Shown here one piece after another: positions 16,994 through 26,531 of a stretch of 64,000 nt of DNA. The notes beneath the pieces are model-generated. The model saw nothing but the letters and a program-made list of their open reading frames with translations, searched no databases and was not told where the DNA came from. A program made the position numbers and the translations under genes. The stretch comes from Sulfurimonas autotrophica DSM 16294 (GTDB lineage Bacteria; Campylobacterota; Campylobacteria; Campylobacterales; Sulfurimonadaceae): NCBI RefSeq assembly GCF_000147355.1, contig NC_014506.1, positions 1,364,001-1,428,000 of the forward strand, given 5' to 3'. Every line of letters starts with the position of its first letter. Positions within the stretch are counted from its first letter, which is position 1.

Positions 16994-17014
16994 CAAATAA
17001 AGAAGGAAGAATTA

Positions 17015-18535
17015 TTGATTTTTGAAAATAAATATATACAACAAAGAATAGAAAAAGCAAATACATTAAAAGACGCAGGGTACAATCCTTATGCAAATGA
17101 CTCACAAAGAAATACAACTATTGAGAAATATCTTAATGTCAACTCTGATGTAGCAGAGAGCGAAAATAAACGTGATGAAAATCGCCACTATATCGTAAGC
17201 GGACGTATAAAATTTCTTCGTATTATGGGTAAAGCAAGTTTTGTGAAAATAGAAGACGAAAGCGGTATGCTGCAGATTTATGTATCACGTGACAATCTTC
17301 CTGAAGGTTTTTACAACACTATATTTAAGAAAAATATAGAAGTCGGAGACATCATTGAAGTCGGCGGTTTTCCATTTGTTACAGGACAAGGCGAACTTTC
17401 ATTACATGCAGACAGTTTTAAGTTACTGACAAAAGCAATTGCACCGCTGCCTGAGAAATTTCACGGTATTACAGATAAAGAGATACGTTATAGAAAACGC
17501 TATCTTGATTTGATTATGAACTCAGAAGTGAGAAAAACATTTCAAATTCGTTCTCGTGTTATTTCTTTAACACGCCGTTTCTTTGAGGACAAAGGCTTTT
17601 TAGAAGTTGAAACACCTATGATGCACCCAATTGCAGGAGGCGCGAATGCAAAACCATTTGTGACACACCATAATGCACTCGGCGTTGACAGATATCTTAG
17701 AATTGCCCCTGAACTTTACCTAAAAAGACTTATAGTCGGCGGCTTTGAAGCAGTTTTTGAAATCAACCGTAACTTCAGAAATGAAGGAATGGATGCTACA
17801 CATAATCCTGAGTTTACTTCTATTGAATTTTACTGGGCATACAAAACATATAAAGATTTGATCGAAATTACAAAAGAGTATTTTCAATATCTATTTGAAC
17901 ATTTGGACCTGCCGACACTTCTGCCTTACGGTGATTTAGAAGTAAATTTTGACAATTTTCAAGAAATTCCTCTTATAGAGTCTTTAACGTCTATAGGCGA
18001 CGTACCGGCTGATGTTACTAGAGATAAAGAAAAAATCATCGCTTATTTGAATGAAAAAGGCGTTACAGTAAAACCGGGCATGAATTTAGGTCAGCTTCAA
18101 GGAGAACTTTTTGATGAATTTGTTGAGGAAAAACTTATAGATCCTACTTTTATAACAGAGTATCCTGTAGAGATTTCTCCACTTGCCCGCAGAAGTGATG
18201 AACATCCTGAAATTACGGAAAGATTTGAGCTTTTCATCGCAGGCCGTGAAATTGCCAATGCATTCAGCGAGCTCAATGACCCTATTGACCAACTCTCACG
18301 TTTTGAAGGACAAATGGCGGCAAAAGAGAGCGGTGATGATGAAGCCCATGAAATGGACAGTGATTTTGTTGAAGCACTCAGCTATGGAATGGCGCCGACT
18401 GCAGGACAGGGAATAGGAATAGACAGACTAGTAATGCTGCTTACAAATGAGCACAGTATTCGAGATGTATTATTGTTCCCTGCTATGAAACCTGTCACAC
18501 AAGAAACAACTGAAGATTCACAAGAAGAAGTATAG
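17015..18535 (+). CDS. lysS: Lysyl-tRNA synthetase (class II)
   Basis: A 506-residue class IIb synthetase that charges tRNA-Lys. The OB-fold anticodon domain (about 60-150, with [19 protein letters not shown]) precedes the catalytic domain with motif 2 ([11 protein letters not shown]), and motif 3 ([11 protein letters not shown]) near 465. The start is TTG (17015-17017) with a good AGAAGGAAGA ribosome-binding site. It overlaps a palindromic terminator at its stop codon. Confidence 0.97.
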   Translation: MIFENKYIQQRIEKANTLKDAGYNPYANDSQRNTTIEKYLNVNSDVAESENKRDENRHYIVSGRIKFLRIMGKASFVKIEDESGMLQIYVSRDNLPEGFYNTIFKKNIEVGDIIEVGGFPFVTGQGELSLHADSFKLLTKAIAPLPEKFHGITDKEIRYRKRYLDLIMNSEVRKTFQIRSRVISLTRRFFEDKGFLEVETPMMHPIAGGANAKPFVTHHNALGVDRYLRIAPELYLKRLIVGGFEAVFEINRNFRNEGMDATHNPEFTSIEFYWAYKTYKDLIEITKEYFQYLFEHLDLPTLLPYGDLEVNFDNFQEIPLIESLTSIGDVPADVTRDKEKIIAYLNEKGVTVKPGMNLGQLQGELFDEFVEEKLIDPTFITEYPVEISPLARRSDEHPEITERFELFIAGREIANAFSELNDPIDQLSRFEGQMAAKESGDDEAHEMDSDFVEALSYGMAPTAGQGIGIDRLVMLLTNEHSIRDVLLFPAMKPVTQETTEDSQEEV

Positions 18536-18553
18536 AGCAATTTTTGCTCTATA
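18531..18553. terminator. Hairpin between convergent lysS and carboxylase genes
   Basis: A perfect 9-bp stem, TATAGAGCA (18531-18539) and TGCTCTATA (18545-18553), with an ATTTT loop. It includes the lysS stop codon and lies 14 bp from the end of the convergent biotin carboxylase gene, so it may stop both transcripts. No strong U-tract follows. Confidence 0.6.
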
Positions 18554-18567
18554 CAAATTGTTATATT

Positions 18568-19995
18568 TTAATACAAAAGATCACCCGACCCTTTTAATAT
18601 AAAACTTTTATCAACAATACTTCGCTTTGATTTATGTTCTTCAAAATCAAATGTCGGCAATTTTTTCTCAAGATATGAAGTGTCAAATTTTCCTGCTTTA
18701 AAATCACTGTCTGCGACTATAGCTTTATGAAGTGGTATGTTAGTTACCACACCGTCAATAAAAAATTCATCTAAAGCTCTTGCAGCTTTTCTCACTACAC
18801 CATCCCATTCTAAAGCATACACAATAAGTTTTCCTACCATAGAATCATAGTTTGGAGGGATTGTATAACCTGCATAAATACTTGTATCAAGTCTTACCCC
18901 CGGACCACCCGGTGCCATATAATTAGTAATTGTCCCTACTGCCGGCATAAAATTATTTTGTGGATTTTCAGCATTAATTCTAAATTCTATTGCATATCCG
19001 CGTATCATTATTTCTTCTTGCTTATATTTTAGTTTATCACCACCGGCTATCTCAATCATTCTTTGTATAATGTCAACACCTGAGATAATTTCAGTGACGG
19101 GATGCTCCACTTGAACTCTTGTATTCATCTCAATAAAATAAAAATCATCATTGTCATCTACTAAAAACTCAACTGTTCCTACATTCTCATACCCTATTTC
19201 TTGAACGGCATTGACTGCTGTTTGACAAAGTTTTTTTCTTGTTGCGTCACTCAACCTTGGGCTTGGTGCTATCTCTATGACTTTTTGGTGTCTTCTTTGG
19301 ATTGAGCAGTCCCTTTCTCCTAAATGAACAACATTTCCGTATTTATCTGCAACAATCTGTACTTCTATATGTCGAGGATTTTGCACAAATTTTTCTATAA
19401 AGACTTCACCTTTACCAAAATATTTTATCGCTTCATTTGTTGCAGATTCAAAAAGTTCTTGGAATTCCTTTGCATTATGTACTATACGCATACCACGTCC
19501 GCCACCGCCAAAAGCCGCTTTTATAATGACAGGAAATCCTATCTCACTCGCGATTTGCTCACCCTCTTTTGCATCCATTACAGGTTCTACAGTACCCTCA
19601 AGTACCGGAACGCCGACTTTTTTTACAGCTGTTTTAGAAGCCATTTTGTCACCAAACAGTGCAATATGTTCAGCCTTTGGTCCTATGAAGATAATATCAT
19701 TTTCCTCACAGGCCTTAGCAAACTCAGCACTCTCAGATAAAAATCCATATCCTGGATGGATTGCATCACAACGTGTTCTCATGGCAATATTTATTAAATT
19801 TTTGTAATCAAGATACGCTTCTACAGGATCCCCGCTAATTGCAAAAGAATTATCAGCTTTTTGTACCCAAACTCCATCTTTATCAACTTCTGAAAATATT
19901 GCAACAGTCTTAATCTCCAGTTCTTTACATGCACGTATAATTCGCAGTGCTATTTCACCTCTGTTTGCAATTAATATTTTTTTAATTTTGTTCAT
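18568..19995 (-). CDS. Biotin carboxylase subunit (PycA/CfiB- or AccC-type)
   Basis: A 475-residue ATP-grasp enzyme that carboxylates biotin with bicarbonate. Motifs: KILIANRGEIALRIIRACKEL at the start, AIHPGYGFLSE, GGGGRGMRIV, EKFVQNPRHIEVQ, GERDCSIQRR and EMNTRVQVEHPVTE. The C-terminal ~30 residues (KFDTSYLEKKLPTFDFEEH) resemble the extended tail of the A subunit of pyruvate or 2-oxoglutarate carboxylase rather than the ~450-residue AccC of acetyl-CoA carboxylase, so an anaplerotic role is likely. No biotin-carrier subunit gene is adjacent. Its promoter region holds nested inverted repeats. Confidence 0.85.
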   Translation of the reverse strand: MNKIKKILIANRGEIALRIIRACKELEIKTVAIFSEVDKDGVWVQKADNSFAISGDPVEAYLDYKNLINIAMRTRCDAIHPGYGFLSESAEFAKACEENDIIFIGPKAEHIALFGDKMASKTAVKKVGVPVLEGTVEPVMDAKEGEQIASEIGFPVIIKAAFGGGGRGMRIVHNAKEFQELFESATNEAIKYFGKGEVFIEKFVQNPRHIEVQIVADKYGNVVHLGERDCSIQRRHQKVIEIAPSPRLSDATRKKLCQTAVNAVQEIGYENVGTVEFLVDDNDDFYFIEMNTRVQVEHPVTEIISGVDIIQRMIEIAGGDKLKYKQEEIMIRGYAIEFRINAENPQNNFMPAVGTITNYMAPGGPGVRLDTSIYAGYTIPPNYDSMVGKLIVYALEWDGVVRKAARALDEFFIDGVVTNIPLHKAIVADSDFKAGKFDTSYLEKKLPTFDFEEHKSKRSIVDKSFILKGSGDLLY

Positions 19996-20005
19996 AAATC
20001 ATTCT

Positions 20006-20061
20006 CACTTTCATAAATTTTACAATATTATACAACTATTGTATAAACATTTATGAAAGTG
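20006..20061. promoter_or_regulatory. Nested inverted repeats in the promoter of the biotin carboxylase gene
   Basis: The outer arms are CACTTTCATAAA (20006-20017) and TTTATGAAAGTG (20050-20061), a perfect 12-bp match. The inner arms are TTATACAA (20028-20035) and TTGTATAA (20039-20046), a perfect 8-bp match around CTA. A minus-strand TATAAT (plus 20027-20032) overlaps the inner repeat. The arrangement fits a two-site operator or a looped repressor complex. It also lies 8 bp after the rubrerythrin stop codon. Confidence 0.6.
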
Positions 20062-20068
20062 TTCCTAT

Positions 20069-20725
20069 TTATTTACTCTCTACAAGTCTTGAAAAATACT
20101 CTTGCGGATGTTTACACACAGGACATTTTTTGGGCGGTTTTTTTCCATAATGAACATGACCGCAGACTTCGCATATCCAGGCTTCTTCTTCATCACTTTC
20201 AAACTCATGCCCGGCTGTCAGTCTTTCTAAAAGCATTTTATACATTTTTTCATGCTCTATTTCAACTTTTCCGATGGCATTAAAAAGTGCAGCAGCTTCT
20301 TTGTCACCCTCTTCTTTAGCTATTTTTGCAAAATCCGGATACATATCAGAATTTTCATAATGTTCACCGTTAATAGCATCCTGTAAATTTTCAGCCGTTA
20401 TTCCAAAATTATTTTCTCTGTCAAACTTCATTCTGTTATGCAGTGCCAACTCTAATTTTGCATGCTCTTTTTCATTATTTGCCGCTCGTTGAAAATGAGC
20501 TGCGATATCTCTACAACCCTCTTTTTGTGCTACTTTTGCATAAAATTCATACTTATTTCGGGCTTGGGATTCTCCTGCAAAAGCTTTCATTAAATTCACC
20601 AAAGTAAGATTTTGTGTAATCATTTCCATTGCCTGACCACAACAATGCAACTCTCCACCGCCAACTTCCTGTACTTCTACTATGTTTCCACATTTATTAC
20701 ATCTGTATGTTTCGTACTTTCTCAT
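20069..20725 (-). CDS. rrc: Desulforubrerythrin (Rrc-type peroxidase)
   Basis: A 218-residue cytosolic non-heme iron protein that reduces hydrogen peroxide. It has three domains: an N-terminal desulforedoxin (C9-x2-C12 and C28-C29), a rubrerythrin diiron core with E85-x2-H88 and E155-x2-H158, and a C-terminal rubredoxin (C185-x2-C188 and C201-x2-C204). This is the Campylobacter jejuni Rrc architecture. The ATG at 20723-20725 is chosen over an upstream in-frame start (20767) because the domain starts MRKYETYRC. It is probably PerR/Fur-regulated in relatives. Confidence 0.92.
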   Translation of the reverse strand: MRKYETYRCNKCGNIVEVQEVGGGELHCCGQAMEMITQNLTLVNLMKAFAGESQARNKYEFYAKVAQKEGCRDIAAHFQRAANNEKEHAKLELALHNRMKFDRENNFGITAENLQDAINGEHYENSDMYPDFAKIAKEEGDKEAAALFNAIGKVEIEHEKMYKMLLERLTAGHEFESDEEEAWICEVCGHVHYGKKPPKKCPVCKHPQEYFSRLVESK

Positions 20726-20812
20726 GATAACGCCTTTATTTTGAAATCTACCATCATTATGGCACACCCAAACTTAAAGGATAATTATTTTCCTTTATTT
20801 ATATTTTTGGCT

Positions 20813-20822
20813 TTACATGTAA
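20813..20822. repeat. TTACATGTAA dispersed palindrome (intergenic copy)
   Basis: One of 13 exact copies in the window. Exact copies start at 3693, 6848, 8025, 12376, 13160, 20813, 25255, 25514, 27961, 36923, 50300, 59844 and 62361. Copies with the TACATGTA core and one altered outer base start at 21695, 22511, 30589, 38600, 43926, 58408, 60978 and 63018. Most lie inside coding regions, in all three codon phases. This copy lies between the divergent desulforubrerythrin and glyA genes. Confidence 0.85.
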
Positions 20823-20875
20823 ATAATAAATATAAAGCTGACTAATTATTCAGAACAAAATTATTATATTTTTAG

Positions 20876-20881
20876 TACAAT
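20876..20881 (+). promoter_or_regulatory. -10-like hexamer of glyA
   Basis: TACAAT in TTTAGTACAATAAG, about 36 bp before the glyA ATG, which has an AAGGAATTTT ribosome-binding site. A moderate match only. Confidence 0.35.
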
Positions 20882-20917
20882 AAGTATATTTTTATTTTTT
20901 ACAAGGAATTTTATACC

Positions 20918-22165
20918 ATGAGTTTTTTAAAAGAGTACGATGAAGAAGTGTATAACTTATGCGAAAAAGAGCTAGAGAGACAAACTGATCACTTAGAGAT
21001 GATAGCAAGTGAGAACTTTACGCTTCCTGCAGTTATGGAAGCTATGGGCTCAGTATTTACAAACAAGTATGCTGAGGGTTATCCTGCAAAACGCTACTAT
21101 GGCGGATGTGAATATGCAGATAGTGTTGAACAGCTGGCAATAGACAGAGCATGTGAACTTTTCGGATGTAAATATGCAAATGTGCAACCGCACTCAGGTT
21201 CTCAGGCAAACGGTGCCGTATATGCAGCACTTTTAAAAGCGGGTGATAAACTTTTAGGAATGGATTTAAGCCACGGCGGACACTTGACACATGGTTCAAA
21301 GCCGAGCTTTTCAGGAAAAAACTACTCTAGTTTTACTTATGGTGTAGAGCTTGACGGACGTATTAATTATGAAAGAGTTTTAGACATTGCTAAAATTGTT
21401 CAACCTAAAATTATCGTCTGTGGTGCTTCTGCATATGCACGTGAAATTGATTTTGCAAAATTCCGTGAAATCGCTGACGAAGTTGGTGCCATTTTATTTG
21501 CAGATATCGCACACATTGCCGGTCTTGTAGCAGCAGGTGAACACCCTAGCCCATTCCCACATGCACATGTTGTGACAACTACAACACACAAAACACTTGC
21601 AGGGCCTCGCGGTGGTATGATTATGACAGATGATGAAGATATAGCAAAAAAAATCAACTCTGCAATTTTTCCTGCGCTTCAAGGAGGACCATTAGTACAT
21701 GTAATCGCTGCAAAAGCGGTTGGTTTTAAACACAATCTTGCACCGGAGTGGAAAGATTACTCGAAACAGGTAAAAGTAAATGCTAATGTATTGGCTGAAG
21801 TGATGATGAAACGCGGTTATGACGTGGTAAGTGGCGGAACAGACAACCATCTAGTGCTTATCAGCTTTGTAGGTCGTGAAATTTCAGGAAAAGATGCTGA
21901 TGCAGCACTTGGAAATGCAGGTATCACTGTAAATAAAAATACAGTTCCGGGTGAGACAAGAAGTCCATTCGTTACTTCAGGTATTCGTGTCGGTTCCCCT
22001 GCTCTTACATCTCGCGGTATGAAAGAAAAAGAGTTTGAACTCATAGCAAACAAAATGGCAGATGTTTTAGATGATATCAACAATACAGAACTTCAAGCTA
22101 AAATAAAAGAAGAACTTAAAGCTTTGGCACAGAACTTTGTAATTTACAATCAACCAACATATTAA
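20918..22165 (+). CDS. glyA: Serine hydroxymethyltransferase
   Basis: A 415-residue PLP enzyme interconverting serine and glycine with tetrahydrofolate, the main source of one-carbon units. Motifs: [41 protein letters not shown], and the PLP lysine in [15 protein letters not shown]. It is the first gene of the glyA-DUF1882-SPOR-trpE-aroE run, in the conserved Campylobacter order. Confidence 0.98.
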   Translation: MSFLKEYDEEVYNLCEKELERQTDHLEMIASENFTLPAVMEAMGSVFTNKYAEGYPAKRYYGGCEYADSVEQLAIDRACELFGCKYANVQPHSGSQANGAVYAALLKAGDKLLGMDLSHGGHLTHGSKPSFSGKNYSSFTYGVELDGRINYERVLDIAKIVQPKIIVCGASAYAREIDFAKFREIADEVGAILFADIAHIAGLVAAGEHPSPFPHAHVVTTTTHKTLAGPRGGMIMTDDEDIAKKINSAIFPALQGGPLVHVIAAKAVGFKHNLAPEWKDYSKQVKVNANVLAEVMMKRGYDVVSGGTDNHLVLISFVGREISGKDADAALGNAGITVNKNTVPGETRSPFVTSGIRVGSPALTSRGMKEKEFELIANKMADVLDDINNTELQAKIKEELKALAQNFVIYNQPTY

Positions 22166-22174
22166 GGTCACAAC

Positions 22175-22717
22175 ATGACTGCCATGGATTTAAAACTTAT
22201 AAAAATGGTGAGTGACCACTACTGGATTAAAAGAGATACGGTAGTGAATAAAATCACTTTTAAAGGGCGTACTTTTTACAATAAATTTGAAAAGGTCAAT
22301 GCCCCTTTGAATCAGTCTGTTATCAACAAACACATAAAAGGTGAGATAACTGTAGCTCACTCCGTGGTAGACAAAAAAGGTATCGTTGAAAATATTGTTA
22401 TTGATTATAACGGCAGAGACCCTGAGAGATTTTATCACAAAGCACAGCTTCTTTTACGCGAAGAGGGTTTTATCAACTTTACGGCTTATGAGACAAAGAC
22501 CAAAGGGCATTTACATGTATATATTCATAAAGGGCATACAACTCTGCAAGAGGCTATACAGCTGGGTAAGATGATCAGTATGAAACTTGCGGCAAAACAG
22601 CCAAAACAGTGGAGAATGTTTCCAAACAATGATATGCCCGATGAATATAACATTTTAACGCTGCCTTATGAAGTGTATGCAAAAGAACGCGGAGCTTCGT
22701 GGTCGAAACATATGTAA
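22175..22717 (+). CDS. DUF1882 protein, possibly primase-fold
   Basis: A 180-residue protein always found after glyA in related genomes. The central segment [20 protein letters not shown] followed by [19 protein letters not shown] resembles the motif I and motif II layout of the archaeo-eukaryotic primase/LigD polymerase fold (hD-x-D ... S-x-G-x-H-hyh). The second motif I aspartate is N, so it may be inactive. [16 protein letters not shown] motif follows. The primase-fold idea is my inference. A TTACATGTAT copy of the repeat lies at 22511. Confidence 0.65.
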   Translation: MTAMDLKLIKMVSDHYWIKRDTVVNKITFKGRTFYNKFEKVNAPLNQSVINKHIKGEITVAHSVVDKKGIVENIVIDYNGRDPERFYHKAQLLLREEGFINFTAYETKTKGHLHVYIHKGHTTLQEAIQLGKMISMKLAAKQPKQWRMFPNNDMPDEYNILTLPYEVYAKERGASWSKHM

Positions 22718-22775
22718 GTTGCTTCTTTAGTATATTTTTGGTATCATAAAGCAAATAAAAAATTGAGGTAATCCT

Positions 22776-23405
22776 ATGAATGATAAGAATGAATTAAGTG
22801 ATATCGTCCTAAATAAAAACGGCTCATCCAGCTCAAATAAAAAAATAATTCTTGCTGTTGCAACATTGGGGATTATTTTAATTATAGTTGTAATGCTTAT
22901 GAATTCACTCAGTTCACAAGGCACAGACAATTTACCTCAAGCAGTTCTACCGCCTGAGCCTCAAGCTCAAGTAGCCACACAAAAAGCGACTGAAGAACCT
23001 CTTTTTGAAGATGTGGAAGTTATACAAGACAACGCATCAAGTGATGAGGATTTAGATAAAATCGCCCAAAAGCTCAAACAAGAGAGTGCACAAGAACAAA
23101 AAGTAGTTGCTGCACCAAAAAAAGTAGTTACGAAGAAAAAGAAGGTAGCACCGAAGCCTCAAGCAACATCGACAGTAAAATACTATATACAAGTCGGTTC
23201 ATTTTCAAAATATGAACCAAATAAAAAATTCTTAAAATCTATTACGGATTTAGGGTATAAATATACATATCATAAAGTAAAAATCAATGCAAAAACACTT
23301 AACAAAGTATTGATTGGACCATTTAAAACACAAAAAGAAGCAAATAATGCTAAACGTGTTATTCGTGCCAAAATTGAGCCGGGTGCATTTTTAGTAAAAT
23401 TATAA
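22776..23405 (+). CDS. SPOR-domain inner-membrane protein
   Basis: A 209-residue protein with a cytosolic N-terminus, one membrane helix (about 27-46), a charged and proline/lysine-rich periplasmic linker, and a C-terminal SPOR domain (about 133-209: YYIQVGSFSKYEPNKKF ... VLIGPFKTQKEAN). SPOR domains bind denuded septal peptidoglycan, so a division-site role is likely. It sits between DUF1882 and trpE, as in Campylobacter next to aroE. Confidence 0.88.
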   Translation: MNDKNELSDIVLNKNGSSSSNKKIILAVATLGIILIIVVMLMNSLSSQGTDNLPQAVLPPEPQAQVATQKATEEPLFEDVEVIQDNASSDEDLDKIAQKLKQESAQEQKVVAAPKKVVTKKKKVAPKPQATSTVKYYIQVGSFSKYEPNKKFLKSITDLGYKYTYHKVKINAKTLNKVLIGPFKTQKEANNAKRVIRAKIEPGAFLVKL

Positions 23406-23421
23406 TTTTACAAGGGTAGTA

Positions 23422-24831
23422 TTGATACATTCTAAACAATTTACACAAGATCAGTTAGCGCCTATTGCCGTTTATTCAAAACTAAAAAATCTTTTTAAAG
23501 ATGAAATCAGCTATCTTTTTGAGAGTGCCGGGCAAAGTGAAGGTAATTACAGCTTTATCTGCATAGGGGCAAGAGAACGCCTTCAATATATAGATGATAA
23601 AACAGTTTATACAGATGTCAGCGGTGAAAAACACATAAAAGAAGAAAATCCTTTTGCATTTTTAAAAGAGTACTATAAAAACATAGATACAAGTGAATAT
23701 AAAACTGCTACAAAAAAGCTGAATGTCGGTTATGTTGACGGTTTTATCGGTTATATCGGTTATGATATGGTGAAAGTCTTTGAACCAAAACTCAAAACTT
23801 TTATGGATGATTTAACAGATGAGTTAAATACCCCCGATCTGGATTTGGTACTCCCTAAACTTGTTCTTGTTTATTCACATAAAAATCATCAAATAACACT
23901 CATTTCAACCCTCAAAGAGTATAGTGACAAATTCCAATCTATTGAAGATGATTTAAAAGGCACCTATACTTATAAGCACAGAGTTTATAATATCGGTGAT
24001 GACAAGGGAAGCTTTGCTCACACCAAAGAAAAATTCTTTGAAATGATAGACAAATCAAAAGAAATGATACGCAGCGGAGATGTTTTTCAAATTTTGATGA
24101 CAAACCGTTTTACACGGCATATAAAAGTCGACCCTTTTAGTTTTTATAGAATTTTACGCACAAAAAACCCTTCTCCTTATATGTTTTTGATGGAGTATGA
24201 AAATTTCAGCATTGTCGGTTCTTCTCCTGAGGTTATGGTGCGCTTAACAGAAGGTGAACTGCTTCTGCGCCCAATAGCAGGAACAAGAAAACGCGGTGCT
24301 ACAAAACAAAGAGACAAAGAACTCGAAGAAGAACTTCTTGCAGACCCTAAAGAACTCGCCGAACATTTGATGCTCATTGATTTAGGCAGAAATGATGTCG
24401 GACGTGTTGCAAAAACAGGCACGGTCAAAGTGGAAGACATTATGCACATAGAACGTTTTTCTCATGTTATGCATATCGTTTCTGATGTGGTTGCCACGCT
24501 TAGTGATGACAAAGATATGTTTGATTTGTTCATGGCAACCTTTACGGCAGGAACAATGACAGGCGCACCTAAAATCCGTGCAATGGAACTCATAGCAGAG
24601 TATGAGGGCTTAAAACGCGGTTTTTACAGCGGGAGCATCGGTTATTTCGGGTTTGACGGCAATATGGACAGTGCTATTACGATACGTACTGCTTTGGTAA
24701 AAGAGGATAAAGTTGTTCTGCAGGCCGGTGCAGGCGTCGTTGCAGACAGTGTCAAAGAGCTTGAATATCTTGAAGTCAATAACAAGTTAGGTGCACTCAT
24801 TCACTCTCTTGAAGATTTAGATAAAAAATAA
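23422..24831 (+). CDS. trpE: Anthranilate synthase component I
   Basis: A 469-residue chorismate-utilising enzyme: chorismate to anthranilate with glutamine-derived ammonia. The C-terminal chorismate-binding domain has FQILMTNRFTR, RPIAGTRKRG, DLGRNDVGRV and FTAGTMTGAPKIRAME. The LFES motif (family LLES, ~32) near the N-terminus is the tryptophan feedback site, favouring TrpE over PabB. The start is TTG at 23422. No trpG glutaminase gene is nearby, so the partner must be elsewhere. Confidence 0.88.
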   Translation: MIHSKQFTQDQLAPIAVYSKLKNLFKDEISYLFESAGQSEGNYSFICIGARERLQYIDDKTVYTDVSGEKHIKEENPFAFLKEYYKNIDTSEYKTATKKLNVGYVDGFIGYIGYDMVKVFEPKLKTFMDDLTDELNTPDLDLVLPKLVLVYSHKNHQITLISTLKEYSDKFQSIEDDLKGTYTYKHRVYNIGDDKGSFAHTKEKFFEMIDKSKEMIRSGDVFQILMTNRFTRHIKVDPFSFYRILRTKNPSPYMFLMEYENFSIVGSSPEVMVRLTEGELLLRPIAGTRKRGATKQRDKELEEELLADPKELAEHLMLIDLGRNDVGRVAKTGTVKVEDIMHIERFSHVMHIVSDVVATLSDDKDMFDLFMATFTAGTMTGAPKIRAMELIAEYEGLKRGFYSGSIGYFGFDGNMDSAITIRTALVKEDKVVLQAGAGVVADSVKELEYLEVNNKLGALIHSLEDLDKK

Positions 24832-24843
24832 CAGAGGGTTTTC

Positions 24844-25638
24844 ATGAGTAAACTTTTTTCCATCTTTGGCAATCCCGTCTCTCATTCACGCAGTCCGCTT
24901 ATGCACAATGCCGTGTTTAAAAACCTCAACTATAAAGCCTGTTATACAAGAACACTTCTAGAAGACGATACAAAGCTTAAAGAGACTTTTTTTGCACTTG
25001 GTCTTGATGGAGCCAATGTTACCGTGCCTCACAAAGAGAGTGCTTATGAAGCCTGTGATGAAATTCGCGGTTTTGCAAAAAAAATAGGAGTTGTCAATAC
25101 GCTCATCAATGAAAACGGAAAGCTGATCGGCTATAACACAGATGCTGACGGTTTTATGTATGCGATAGACGAGTTTAAAGATATAAAAAATATTTTAGTC
25201 CTCGGTGCAGGCGGTACGGCAAAAGCACTTGTTCAAAAGTTTTTAGAAGAAGGGTTACATGTAAGCATACTCAATAGAAGCGAAGCACGTCTTTCATACT
25301 TTGAAAAACTTAATTGTGAATGTTATACATGGGAAAACTTTGTTTTGAAACAATATGACTTGGTTGTGAATACAACAAGCGCAGGACTCAAAGATGAAAA
25401 CTTTCCTGCGCCAAAAGAAATAATTGAAACTATTTTAAATAATACCCGTTACGCTGCTGATGCTATTTATGGAAAAATAACACCTTTTTTACAGCTTGCC
25501 AAAGAAAAACAGCTTACATGTAAAGACGGTTCAGACATGCTATTAGGACAAGGTGTTTTGGCAAATGAGCTTTTTTGTAATTTTGAACTTGACAAAGAAG
25601 CCATTAAAACACAAATGCAAAAAAGCTTTCTCTATTAA
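24844..25638 (+). CDS. aroE: Shikimate dehydrogenase
   Basis: A 264-residue NADPH enzyme reducing 3-dehydroshikimate. Motifs: FGNPVSHSRSPLMHN, NVTVPHKE (catalytic lysine), NTDADGF and the Rossmann GAGGTAKAL, ending with GSDMLLGQGVLANELF. It contains two perfect TTACATGTAA copies (25255 and 25514) in different codon phases. The stop overlaps the stop region of the convergent pldA by 4 nt. Confidence 0.97.
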   Translation: MSKLFSIFGNPVSHSRSPLMHNAVFKNLNYKACYTRTLLEDDTKLKETFFALGLDGANVTVPHKESAYEACDEIRGFAKKIGVVNTLINENGKLIGYNTDADGFMYAIDEFKDIKNILVLGAGGTAKALVQKFLEEGLHVSILNRSEARLSYFEKLNCECYTWENFVLKQYDLVVNTTSAGLKDENFPAPKEIIETILNNTRYAADAIYGKITPFLQLAKEKQLTCKDGSDMLLGQGVLANELFCNFELDKEAIKTQMQKSFLY

Positions 25639-25649
25639 CGAGAGAAGCT
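25619..25649 (-). terminator. Minus-strand hairpin terminator after pldA
   Basis: AGCTTTCTCT (25624-25633) pairs with AGAGAAGCT (25641-25649) with one bulged T and an ATTAACG loop. Read on the minus strand it is followed by six Us (plus 25619-25624). It overlaps the 3' ends of both aroE and pldA. Confidence 0.6.
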
Positions 25650-26531
25650 AAATCCTATTGAAAATTTTGTAATATAATGATTGTAATCAATCAATGATTC
25701 CATATACCCGCTAAACAGTTTTGCGTAGAGATAAGAGCTCTTGTATAAAGGATAAGAGTATGTTGCTTCTACCGCACCTTTTTGACTGTCAAGATTGCCG
25801 CGAAGCATCAATGTAAACATATGCTCATCATAAAAATATGTAAATTTTACCTTTGTATATCCCATATATTTCATAATATCGGGATTATCCGTCAAATCGG
25901 AATTTCCTAAATACGGTGTCATAAATGTCAAATCACTAATAAGTGTTTTATGCTGCAGGCGAAGTGTTGCATAGACATAGTTTATACTTTTAGAAAGATT
26001 AAATCCATTATAAGCAGGATTATCTTTAGTATTTGGCTGTCCATTAGATTTGTGCGCTATTGCAAATTTTAAAGAGCGCATTTGCATACATGATTTTTTA
26101 TCGCTGATCGGAAAAACTACAAATGCTTCGGGGTTATACAAGCTCTCGCGAAAAGGTGCAGATTGTGTATAAATCTGCCAAAAGGCATGATGGGTGTAAG
26201 AGAGATAATATTTTTCATTCAAACCAAAAAGATTATTTGCTACTCTTAACTTTAAACTTACTTGAATTTCAGCTTCTTTATCTTTAAAATTTTCTCCCGG
26301 ACTATGCGATAGATATGTTCTATTTGCAATGCCAAAAGGCAGTAAATAATTTGTCCTATACGGCTGCAGTCCAAATTCAGCATTTATCCACTGTTCCATA
26401 CTCTCTTTTGATTTATCATTGGTAATATTTTTTATTTCAATTTTACTCTTTGATTCATCAACTGTTGTTAACATATTATCTGCTGCAAAAATATATACAG
26501 CAAGTATTGTCAGTATTACAAAAAATTTCAT
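25635..26531 (-). CDS. pldA: Outer membrane phospholipase A
   Basis: A 298-residue protein with a signal peptide (about 1-16) and beta-barrel strands. The catalytic site matches OMPLA: H160 and S162 in AHKSNGQ, and N184 in NLSKSINYV. The family motifs QSAPFRESLYNPEAF and FWQIYTQSA are present. It is dormant in the monomer and activated by membrane damage in known homologues. It begins 1 nt after recR on the same strand, probably the last gene of mltA-recR-pldA. Confidence 0.93.
   Translation of the reverse strand: MKFFVILTILAVYIFAADNMLTTVDESKSKIEIKNITNDKSKESMEQWINAEFGLQPYRTNYLLPFGIANRTYLSHSPGENFKDKEAEIQVSLKLRVANNLFGLNEKYYLSYTHHAFWQIYTQSAPFRESLYNPEAFVVFPISDKKSCMQMRSLKFAIAHKSNGQPNTKDNPAYNGFNLSKSINYVYATLRLQHKTLISDLTFMTPYLGNSDLTDNPDIMKYMGYTKVKFTYFYDEHMFTLMLRGNLDSQKGAVEATYSYPLYKSSYLYAKLFSGYMESLIDYNHYITKFSIGFSFSR

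Noticed and set aside
22725-22765. TTGCTT...AAGCAA inverted repeat between DUF1882 and the SPOR gene
   Set aside because: Six-base arms with a long AT-rich loop are expected by chance and no U-tract follows.
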